Source of the DNA: Leptolyngbya ohadii IS1
GTDB taxonomy: Bacteria > Cyanobacteriota > Cyanobacteriia > Elainellales > Elainellaceae
Direction of reading: 5' to 3'
DNA: 64,000 bases
NCBI RefSeq assembly: GCF_002215035.1
Contig: NZ_NKFP01000001.1
Location: 369,501-433,500, forward strand
Shown: one piece after another, positions 29,601 to 37,011 of the stretch
Numbering within the stretch: the first letter of the stretch is position 1
Layout of the letters: each line of letters begins with the position of its first letter
The notes under the pieces: model-generated
Told to the model about the DNA's origin: nothing
The model's input: the letters and a program-made list of their open reading frames with translations, nothing else
Database searches by the model: none
Made by a program: the position numbers and the translations under genes

Positions 29601-31968
29601 CCTGCTGCCTGAGGATTCTTTGACCACCACCCCATCGATAGCACCTAGCCCCACCGGAGCGATCGTTCGCACCAGTGCCACCCTATTTATCGGTACGCAC
29701 AGCGGCGGTGTGTTTCGCTCCCAGAATAACGGCACGACCTGGACGACTACCGCTTTGTCCAATGTGGATGTGCTGGCGCTGGCAGTCGATCCGCAGACGC
29801 AAATTCTGCTGGCGGGAACGGATGGTGATGGCTTGTTTTTCTCAACCGATCGCGGCGATCGCTGGCGGCAAATTACCGACCGACGATCGGGACAGGGCAC
29901 AATTGCGACGCAGGGCATCCAGGTTAGCCGCAGCGGACAGTTCGACGACCTTAAGCCGGGAGATATCATTCATGTCGGCGACCAGAGCCGCACGATTCTC
30001 AGCACCACACCCACGATCGTCATCGATGCTCCCTTCCGCCCGGACTTATCGCCCGGAACTCCATTTACCGTCAGTACGGGCTTGACCAGCAAACTGATCA
30101 CAGCACTGGCGATCGTCAGCGTCCAGGATGCCAGAACGCAGGAATTTACGACCACGATTTTTGCGGGCACAGCGGGCAGCGGCGTTTTTCGCTCCAGCTT
30201 TAAGGGCAAGATGGAACCCAGTGTTAAGGGCAATATTGAACCAAAAGAATATCGCTCTACCGAGGCGGGCGATCGCTGGACGGCAATCAATGCCAATCTG
30301 GTCGATCTGGAAATTCGCTGTCTGGCGATCGATGCGGCGGGGCGGCTGTTGGCGGGGACAGGCAGCGGCGGCTTATTTCGATCGAGCAATCAGGGCGAGC
30401 TGTGGGCACCTGTGAATGCGGGGCTACGCAATCTTGACGTGCGGGCAATTCTCGTTAATTCAGACGATACCAATTCAGACAATACCAATTCAGACAATAC
30501 CAATTCAGACAATACCAATTCAGACGATCTCCTGCTGGGCGGCATCGGCATTTTAATCGATCGCACCAGCCTGACAACCGTTGAACTGCAACCGGGCGAT
30601 CGCCTGCAACTGATGACGCCGCCTGTGCCCATTCAATCTGCGGAGGACGACACGCTGTACCACCGCTGGCTGCTGCAAGACCGGGATGGTTTTAGCGGCA
30701 CCCTGGAGACGATCGCCGTTCTGGGTTCAAAGCCCTCTCCCGAATTAAAGCTTCTGCCCGCCGACCCCAAAAGCGAACTGGTTAGTGAACTGGTGCAGGT
30801 GGATCTGCCGCCCGACGACCAGGAGCATCCGGTTCTGACGCTCAAAGCGGCACTGACCGACGCCTACGACCCGGAAACCGTGACGATCGCTGCGAATGTG
30901 GTGCGGGCAACCCAGGGCGAAACCGTCACAGAAATTTTGGGCAGCGGTGATGGGCTGGCGGCAAACCAGCGATTTGTGCTGAAAAAGCCGCCCCTGACCT
31001 ATGTATCGGCGGCAACGGCGAGTGGGGCAGCCAGTACCCTGGCACTGCGGGTCAATGGCATTCTCTGGCAGGAAGTGCGATCGCTGTATGGGCTGAGCGG
31101 ACAGGCGGAGTGCTACACAATCCGCATCGAAGACGACGGCGCGACTCACGTAAACTTTGGCGATGGCAGCAACGGTGCCCGCCTGCCGACCGGACAGGAA
31201 AACGTAACCGGGGTGTATCGCAGCGGCATCGGACGGGACGGCAATATGGGCGCAAATCGCCTCAGTCTCTTAAAAACTCAGCCTCTGGGGATTCGCGGTG
31301 TGAATAATCCTCTGCCTGCCAGCGGTGCCGCCGATCGCGAACGGTTGGAAACTGCCCGGATCAAAGCGCCGCGTACCGTTCGCACCCTCGATCGGATTGT
31401 GTCCCTGCGCGATTTTGAGGACTTTACCCGCACCTTTGCTGGAATAGGCAAAGCCCAGGCGGTTGCCCTCTGGACAGGCAATGCCCAGATCGTGCATCTG
31501 ACGATCGCCGCTGTGGGGGGAGATGCTGTGTTGCCGGAATCCAGCCTGTACCAGAACCTGCTGGATGCAATCGATGCCGCTCGCGATCCGGTGCAGAGAG
31601 TTCAGGTCGATTCCTATCAGCCGCTGCGGTTCAATCTGGAAGCCAGACTGCTGATCGATCCGCGTTACGACGCCAAAACCGTGATTGCCCAGGTCGAAGC
31701 TGCCTTACAGCAGGCGTTTGCCTTTGAGCAGCGGGGCTTTGGGCAAAGTGTGACGTCGGCGGAAGCGATCGCTATTGTGCAGTCGATCGCCGGAATCATT
31801 GCGGTCGATCTGGATGCGCTGTACCGTCTGGGCGGCAGTCGATCGCTTCAGCCAGAGCTGGTGACGCAGCGGGCGGGCTGGAACGAGACCACAGGGCAGA
31901 TCGATCCGGCGCAGCTATTGCTGATCAATTCAGGTGGAATTCGACTGACTTCAGTATCGACGTTGTAA
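26698..31968 (+). CDS. Giant baseplate J-like protein with inserted Asp-box propeller array
   Basis: 1756 residues. The N-terminal approx. 200 (LLDAWAVVADVLTFYQERII, TERRSVLELARAIGYEL) and the C-terminal approx. 450 residues (INFGDG-type HVNFGDGSNGARLP, GNMGANRLSLL, NPLPASGAADRERLE) are those of eCIS putative baseplate assembly proteins. Between about residues 260 and 1240 lies an insertion rich in sialidase/YCF48-type Asp-boxes (S-x-D/N-x-G-x-x-W), about ten copies such as SSNQGVTW, STDRGDRW and SQNNGTTW. It also holds three copies of a beta module described in the findings. Propellers of this kind bind ligands or proteins; here they would decorate the baseplate. A 15-nt repeat (TNSDN) interrupts the end of the array. 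Confidence 0.88.
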   Translation: MTASPAKPENRPGLSQLAYRIGDYASVRQRLLSQLANLTLEGIRPLESLTTRSPDDPAIALLDAWAVVADVLTFYQERIINEGYLMTATERRSVLELARAIGYELSPGVAASTFLAFTVEDAAGSAGVATVPQGTQVLSLPIRQDELPQTFETSEPLLARADWNALLPRPTRPQTILPSSRSLFLSGTATQLQIGDAVLLRDETDPDRFYLLDLVAVQPVSDRSYTRIEWQNWLPEPPPQPLRKPQMFALRQKAQLFDQSIRGGLFRLSSDSTIWTPQNTGLPNAEVTCLATVGRTVFVGTGNGVFRSGNGGDSWEAVNNGLTILSVQSLYAAGTQLFAGTLSGGLFRSSDEGETWVPIHLGGVALKDLGDGKFQSLVTSLPNSVIRSTIAYISTLGSGTVTSDETGRVSGDQTQFTVQLKVGDQITALGRSRRVTQILDDNTLQVDQPFETPDLRPGTNFTAVTTNAAGAIVLTNGTISSVGTTVIGIDTEFLRLEDGTTVRQLFALGQTKTIVRIDANDRLVIDSPFVRRGLDPGSQFFIGTPALSHYLAGTDDGVYRSIDRGKNWSATNLSDQVIYALAGDASRLWAGTSLGVYTSQDQGVTWTSSGLADRTVRSLLQSPGVLLAGTDAGLYVSTDQGANWPTEASLGGKIYALASQAGQLLAATHSGVYQSSNQGVTWSPLNGNTGLTTPWIVGIAVTETALFAGGRSTNVSAADWEGFTPPTQEVDLDGQYPKILPGSWAVLRNQAQVELLNVETIALVARAQATQEIKVTRLKPEQPIADPQRFSRRQTIVLAQSEPIALAEEVLTVTAQQSAIFADPLSEKTIFLQEFVQGLQPEQLLIVSGKRIQVQIRQAGGIYRSASQPIVWSRFNPGLENFQVQALTRHQGVLYAGTRQGIFQFTAGGLNWEPIQQELSNRRVQAFSPPDSPVLLAGTADGLFRRTETAWELVSQSLLYQNIRAIAVLLPEDSLTTTPSIAPSPTGAIVRTSATLFIGTHSGGVFRSQNNGTTWTTTALSNVDVLALAVDPQTQILLAGTDGDGLFFSTDRGDRWRQITDRRSGQGTIATQGIQVSRSGQFDDLKPGDIIHVGDQSRTILSTTPTIVIDAPFRPDLSPGTPFTVSTGLTSKLITALAIVSVQDARTQEFTTTIFAGTAGSGVFRSSFKGKMEPSVKGNIEPKEYRSTEAGDRWTAINANLVDLEIRCLAIDAAGRLLAGTGSGGLFRSSNQGELWAPVNAGLRNLDVRAILVNSDDTNSDNTNSDNTNSDNTNSDDLLLGGIGILIDRTSLTTVELQPGDRLQLMTPPVPIQSAEDDTLYHRWLLQDRDGFSGTLETIAVLGSKPSPELKLLPADPKSELVSELVQVDLPPDDQEHPVLTLKAALTDAYDPETVTIAANVVRATQGETVTEILGSGDGLAANQRFVLKKPPLTYVSAATASGAASTLALRVNGILWQEVRSLYGLSGQAECYTIRIEDDGATHVNFGDGSNGARLPTGQENVTGVYRSGIGRDGNMGANRLSLLKTQPLGIRGVNNPLPASGAADRERLETARIKAPRTVRTLDRIVSLRDFEDFTRTFAGIGKAQAVALWTGNAQIVHLTIAAVGGDAVLPESSLYQNLLDAIDAARDPVQRVQVDSYQPLRFNLEARLLIDPRYDAKTVIAQVEAALQQAFAFEQRGFGQSVTSAEAIAIVQSIAGIIAVDLDALYRLGGSRSLQPELVTQRAGWNETTGQIDPAQLLLINSGGIRLTSVSTL
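30460..30534 (+). repeat. 15-nt in-frame tandem repeat (TNSDN)
   Basis: Five near-identical 15-nt units (tcagacaataccaat and variants) encode a Ser-Asp-Asn-Thr-Asn linker between the propeller array and the C-terminal baseplate domain. Unit length is a multiple of three, so copy-number change would keep the frame. Confidence 0.9.
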
Positions 31969-31991
31969 GCTAACCCGCTGTGAGGGCGACT

Positions 31992-34900
31992 ATGTCCGAT
32001 CGACTTTATCCGCTGTTGCCTGCAATTTACCGTTTGCGAGATACTGCCGAGGGAGAACCCTTGCGGGCGCTGCTGGCAGTGGTTGAAAGCGAACTGCGGC
32101 TGCTGGAGGGCGACATCAGCGACCTATACGAAAACTGGTTTATTGAAACCTGCGCCGAATGGGCTGTGCCCTATATCGGTGATTTGCTGGATACGGGTGA
32201 GCTGTACGCCGATTCGCGCACCTACGGACAGCAGGAGCGGCGGGCTTATGTAGCAAACACGCTGGCTTATCGGCGGCGCAAAGGCACCACGCCAGTTCTA
32301 GAACAGCTCGTGCGCGATGTGACTGGCTGGCGATCGCGAGCGGTCGAGTTTTTTCAGCTGTTGGCAACTACGCAAAACCTCAGCCATCCGCGTCCTGGCA
32401 GCACTACGGTTGATCTGCGTGCCAATCGTCAGCCCGATCGGATTGGGACACCGTTTGAGCAGCGGGTCGCTTACCTGGCAGAAGTGCGGCGAATTCGCAG
32501 CGATCGAACGGCTGACGATAGGGCTACTGGGACTGCTGCTGGGGATCTGCGAACTGGCGGACGCTACAATGTGCCAAACGTTGGGCTGTTTGTCTGGCGG
32601 CTGCAAAGCTACCCGATCGATCGGAGTCTGGCGCGGCGCGTTGCCGGAGTCGATTCCCAGCTCAGTGGGCGCTGCTACACCTTTAGCCCCCTGGGGTTCG
32701 ATCGCGCTCCGCTGTTTAACCAGCCCCAGACGGAAACCGACATTCTCCAGCTTGCCCAGGAGATCCACCTGCCGGGGATACTGCGCCGCTCAGAACTGAT
32801 ACAGGAACTAGAATCCAGACGGCGATCGGCATTGCAGGGACAGCCCCTAGAAGGCATTCGCTATTTTGACAGCGACCCGGTGCTGCAAATCTTTGTAAAT
32901 CGCCAGCCCCGCCCCATTCCCCCCGACGAAATTTTGATTGCGCCGCTGCGGGCAGATTCAGCTAATGGCAGCGACTGGCAGTTACCCAAAGGAACGGAAT
33001 CGCTGCCCAGCAAAACCGTTGCTGTCGATCCGGAGTCTGGGCGGCTGGCATTTCTCGGTCGTACTTTGCCACAGACTGTCGAGGTCAGCTATCTCTACGG
33101 CTTTAGCGGCGATGTAGGGGGCGGCTCCTATGAGCGTGAAGTATCTGAGGGGATGCCCTCCAATCCGCTGCTGAGCTGGACAATTACCCAGGCTGTGTCG
33201 GCTGATGCTAATCCCTTGCGGGTGGCGGTGCAGCAGTGGAATCGGCTGATGCAGGTATGGCAGGGGTTACGCGATCGCCGCTGTGTGCCGCTTGCCCAGA
33301 TTACGCTGCCTGCTGCCCCTGTAGTGCACCTGACGGAAACTCCTTTGCCGCAGTTTATCCCCGGTATTGTCGCTGGACTTCAGGTGATTGCTTCACGGGG
33401 CGCAACCTCGGCGATCGTGACGCCCGGTGTGGCAGTCGATCGGCAGGGCAGGCGGCTCAGTTTGGGCGGTAATCAGACCATTGCGTTGCAGCCCGTGCGG
33501 GACGAAACGGGAACGGTGATCCAGCCGGAACATTTGCTGGTGATTTCCTACCGATCGGCGCAAACCGGGGCAACGTGGCAGCTCGATCTGTTACCCGCAG
33601 GCGTCAGCTATCCCAGAGGCAGCTTTATTCCTTTGGCGCGGCTGATCTGGGATGGACAGCAGTTTGGTTTGCCGGATGAGCAGGTTCGCTCAGACTTTGT
33701 TCCCGGCATTGTGGCGGGTTTACAGGTTTTGCCCCAGCCAGATTTATCTGTTGTGATTACGACAGGGACGGCGATCGATCGCTACGGACAGCCGATTCAG
33801 ATTGCTGCAAATCAACGCTTTGACCTGCGTTCCGCTCAGGCGCAGCAGCGGCAGTTCGGCATTTTAATCGCAGGCGGCGACTGGAAGTTTGCCCTGCTCG
33901 ACCCGATCGAGCCTGTCGCCGATCGCAATTTTATTTTGCTGGCAACGCTGGAGATTCCCCTGATCACGATCGATCGAATCGATGTTGGCGCTCGCGCTGC
34001 GCTGCCCAAAGGCACGATCAAAGGACTGGAGGTGTCGCTCAGTGGACGCAGTCAGATCACGCTTACACCCGGACAGGCGATCGACGCTAGCGGACGTCCG
34101 ATTCGGATCGATAGCACCTGCCAGATCGACCTGAGCGCCTTTCCAGGACAAACTCTGGTACTGTTTGTCTGCGATCGCGAAGAAATAGGCTTGCCGGGGC
34201 TGAAGGTCACGCCTTCCCGGAGGCTGGAAGAGGCATGGCGGCAGATCGGCGTAATTCCCCTGGAGCCACCCCATGCGGATATCGGACAAATTACGATCGG
34301 CGATAACGGCACCTACAGCGGCAGTTTATCGATTCTGCTGCCGCCCGGAAAACGCCTGCAAATCAAAGCTGCCAGCGGCTATCGTCCCCATTTGCAAGGC
34401 AATTTCTCGGTGCAAGCCTATATCGCTCCAGCCCCACTGCCGCCCAATACCCTCCATCTGGAAGGACTGCTGATCGAAGGCAAACTGGTTGTGCAGCCGG
34501 GACAGTTGCAGCGACTCGCGATCGATCATTGCACTCTGCTCTACCCGATCGGCTCCGCTTCTTCTGCCAGCCTTACCGCCACTAGCAGCCTGATTGTCCG
34601 CAAAACCCAGCCCACCCCGATCGAGTCCGAATCAGACGAAAATCCCCTGCTGATGGCGCTGATTCTTTATCTGTTTATGCTGATTCAGCGCATTTTGCGG
34701 CTGGGGTCGGGGTCAGATTTTGCCACGCCTTCACAGAATTTGCTTCAGCTCACCCTGCTGGCAACCCAGCAACTCCAACATCTCTGGACGCTTGTGCAGC
34801 GATCGCTGGGCTGGCGCTGTGCAGCAGATCCATCAGACGAAGAAGCCGAGGATACCGACGCAGCCGATCGATTTGAGGACTGGTTCTGCTTCGCGGATTC

Positions 34901-36908
34901 CCCTGCAAATCATGCTTGTTCAAATCATTCTCGTTCAAATCAGGCGATCGGTGCCGACAACGACCAGCTCAAAATCACGCTGACGCGCAGCATTTGCGGC
35001 ACCATCCAGCTCACCAATACCGTTCCGCTGCTGGAAATTCGCGATAGCATGATCGATTCGCAGCGTGAGGAAAGCAGCCGTGAGGCGATCGTTGCCGGGG
35101 GGACAGACCTCCAGATCCACACCAGCACAATTTTGGGCAGCACTCTGGTACGCAGCCTCGAAGCCAGCGATTGCCTGTTCACCCACAAGCTGATTTCCCA
35201 GCGGCAGCAGGTCGGCTGTTTGCGCTTTTGCTACGTCCCCGACGGTTCCCAGACGCCGCAGCGGTATCAGTGCCAGCCCGACAAAACCCTTGCTGCCACG
35301 CTGGATGTCCTGCCGCAAAAAGTCAGAGCCTTGGCGATCACCTCGCTTCCTGGCACAGGCACGATCGCCAGTCAGGACAGGACAATCACGGGGACGGACA
35401 CCCGCTTCCCGGCAGAGCTGGGTATTGGCAGTTTGATCACGGCTGCCGATCAAACGCGCACAGTGATAGCGATCGATGCCACCCAAACCCGCCTCACGAT
35501 CGATCGTCCCTTCTCCTCTGACCTGCTTCCGGAAACCGCTTTCAGTTTGACCCAGGTGTTTGCGGGCAGCAGCGGGGGACTGTTTCGCTTTGCCTATCAT
35601 CCGGATCACGGCAACCAGTGGCAGGACATCAGCCAAACCCTGGGCAACCGCAATGTGACGGCGCTGCTGGTGCAGTCTATCCCGAACGGGATTCGTCTCT
35701 GGGCAGGCACTGCTGGCGGCGGACTGTTCCATACCACAAACTACACCACGGACAGCGGCACGACCTGGACTGCGCTGAATCTCTCTGCCGGGACAGACGA
35801 CCCGATCAATACCAAAGTTATCGCCATTCTGGAATCGCCTGTGGGACTGCTGGTGGGAACGGCGGGACAGGGTGTGCTGTATTCCCCTGACGGCATCACC
35901 TGGCAACCGCTCAATCAAGGTTTAGCCGAAAATCTCAATCTAACCGCACTGGTACTGAGTCCGGATAACCGGGTGTTTGCTGGCGGCAGCGGCGGTGTCT
36001 TTCAGCTCGATCCGGAGGCAAAACTCTGGACTTCGCTCAACGATGGCTTGAATCAACGCAGCATTACTGCCCTGGCGATCGACGGCAACCAGCAGATTTT
36101 TGCCGCAACTCCGGACGGCATTTTTCGTCGGGCGATCGGTCAAGATCCCGATTATCGAGCTGATTCGAGTCCTAGCTGTCGTGAGTGGGTGCTGATCCAG
36201 CCTGATTTGCAGGCGATCGCCCTGGCGGTGCATCCGGTTTCCAGCAACGGCACCCTTTCCAGCAGCGGCACGATCGCGACGGGAACGGAGACCCAGTTCG
36301 ATTCCGGCTGGGTTGGCTACACCCTGAGCGCCATCAATCAAACCAAAACGATTACTGCCGTTCAGTCTGCAAGCGGACTGAGTCTGGATTCGCCCTTCTG
36401 CCCGGATCTGCCGCCAGAAACGCCCTTCCGATTAAACAACTGGCTTTTTGCCGCGACCAATGACGGCAATCTGTTCCGCTCGATCGACAACGGCGACCAC
36501 TGGACTCGCATCCCGATCGACAGCAGCAGTCCGGTAGATATTTCTGCTCTGCGGCTCGATCGGACTCATTTGTGGCTGGGAACTGGCGCAGGGAATGTGT
36601 TGCAGGCGATCGATTTATTCAACGGCGGCAGCTGGCGATCGCTGAACCAGGGGATGCCCAACCTGGAGGAAAAGCTGCTGATTTTGAATCGACTGATTCC
36701 ACGCTTCACCTCGAAAACCTATGGCGATCCGGGCTACTGCCAACTCAGCCGCGATTGTGCCACCGAACTGTACCAGGGTGCAGAAGATGGGGCGGAAATG
36801 GGCGTGTTTAATTTCCTGAAGCAGCCGCAGCGGGAAACCAATCTGCAAGCCAGCCTGGCGGAGTATCTGCGATTTGGACTGGAGGCAGGCGTTTTTTACG
36901 TGACTTAA
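31992..36908 (+). CDS. Giant P2-I-like CIS tail/baseplate protein with propeller repeats and hydrophobic segment
   Basis: 1638 residues. The N-terminus is phage tail protein I-like (LYPLLPAIYRLRD, LLEGDISDLYENWFIETC, AWAVPYIGDLL-type, RRAYVANTLAYRRRKGT), the Afp12 position. About residues 450-760 hold three related units beginning IVAGLQV/IKGLEV with a downstream PGxAIDxxGRPI-type pattern. Around residues 885-907 is a strongly hydrophobic stretch (LLMALILYLFMLIQRIL) between acidic segments, unusual for a baseplate protein and a possible membrane anchor. The region from about 1115 to 1560 contains two copies of the shared beta module and several Asp-box repeats (TTDSGTTW, SIDNGDHW). ATG 31992 was chosen over GTG 31980. 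Confidence 0.87.
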   Translation: MSDRLYPLLPAIYRLRDTAEGEPLRALLAVVESELRLLEGDISDLYENWFIETCAEWAVPYIGDLLDTGELYADSRTYGQQERRAYVANTLAYRRRKGTTPVLEQLVRDVTGWRSRAVEFFQLLATTQNLSHPRPGSTTVDLRANRQPDRIGTPFEQRVAYLAEVRRIRSDRTADDRATGTAAGDLRTGGRYNVPNVGLFVWRLQSYPIDRSLARRVAGVDSQLSGRCYTFSPLGFDRAPLFNQPQTETDILQLAQEIHLPGILRRSELIQELESRRRSALQGQPLEGIRYFDSDPVLQIFVNRQPRPIPPDEILIAPLRADSANGSDWQLPKGTESLPSKTVAVDPESGRLAFLGRTLPQTVEVSYLYGFSGDVGGGSYEREVSEGMPSNPLLSWTITQAVSADANPLRVAVQQWNRLMQVWQGLRDRRCVPLAQITLPAAPVVHLTETPLPQFIPGIVAGLQVIASRGATSAIVTPGVAVDRQGRRLSLGGNQTIALQPVRDETGTVIQPEHLLVISYRSAQTGATWQLDLLPAGVSYPRGSFIPLARLIWDGQQFGLPDEQVRSDFVPGIVAGLQVLPQPDLSVVITTGTAIDRYGQPIQIAANQRFDLRSAQAQQRQFGILIAGGDWKFALLDPIEPVADRNFILLATLEIPLITIDRIDVGARAALPKGTIKGLEVSLSGRSQITLTPGQAIDASGRPIRIDSTCQIDLSAFPGQTLVLFVCDREEIGLPGLKVTPSRRLEEAWRQIGVIPLEPPHADIGQITIGDNGTYSGSLSILLPPGKRLQIKAASGYRPHLQGNFSVQAYIAPAPLPPNTLHLEGLLIEGKLVVQPGQLQRLAIDHCTLLYPIGSASSASLTATSSLIVRKTQPTPIESESDENPLLMALILYLFMLIQRILRLGSGSDFATPSQNLLQLTLLATQQLQHLWTLVQRSLGWRCAADPSDEEAEDTDAADRFEDWFCFADSPANHACSNHSRSNQAIGADNDQLKITLTRSICGTIQLTNTVPLLEIRDSMIDSQREESSREAIVAGGTDLQIHTSTILGSTLVRSLEASDCLFTHKLISQRQQVGCLRFCYVPDGSQTPQRYQCQPDKTLAATLDVLPQKVRALAITSLPGTGTIASQDRTITGTDTRFPAELGIGSLITAADQTRTVIAIDATQTRLTIDRPFSSDLLPETAFSLTQVFAGSSGGLFRFAYHPDHGNQWQDISQTLGNRNVTALLVQSIPNGIRLWAGTAGGGLFHTTNYTTDSGTTWTALNLSAGTDDPINTKVIAILESPVGLLVGTAGQGVLYSPDGITWQPLNQGLAENLNLTALVLSPDNRVFAGGSGGVFQLDPEAKLWTSLNDGLNQRSITALAIDGNQQIFAATPDGIFRRAIGQDPDYRADSSPSCREWVLIQPDLQAIALAVHPVSSNGTLSSSGTIATGTETQFDSGWVGYTLSAINQTKTITAVQSASGLSLDSPFCPDLPPETPFRLNNWLFAATNDGNLFRSIDNGDHWTRIPIDSSSPVDISALRLDRTHLWLGTGAGNVLQAIDLFNGGSWRSLNQGMPNLEEKLLILNRLIPRFTSKTYGDPGYCQLSRDCATELYQGAEDGAEMGVFNFLKQPQRETNLQASLAEYLRFGLEAGVFYVT

Positions 36909-36966
36909 ATTTTTGACTTAAATTCTTGACTTAAATCTTTGACTTAAATTTTTGGCTTAAACCTGA
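36905..36966. repeat. Degenerate spacer repeat (gacttaaattttt)
   Basis: About five imperfect 13-15-nt copies of a gacttaaat(t/c)ttt unit fill the spacer after the P2-I-like gene. No terminator hairpin is visible. Confidence 0.75.
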
Positions 36967-37011
36967 CACATTTCCCCGATCGAATTCCCCATTTTGAAAG
37001 GAACGCAAGCG

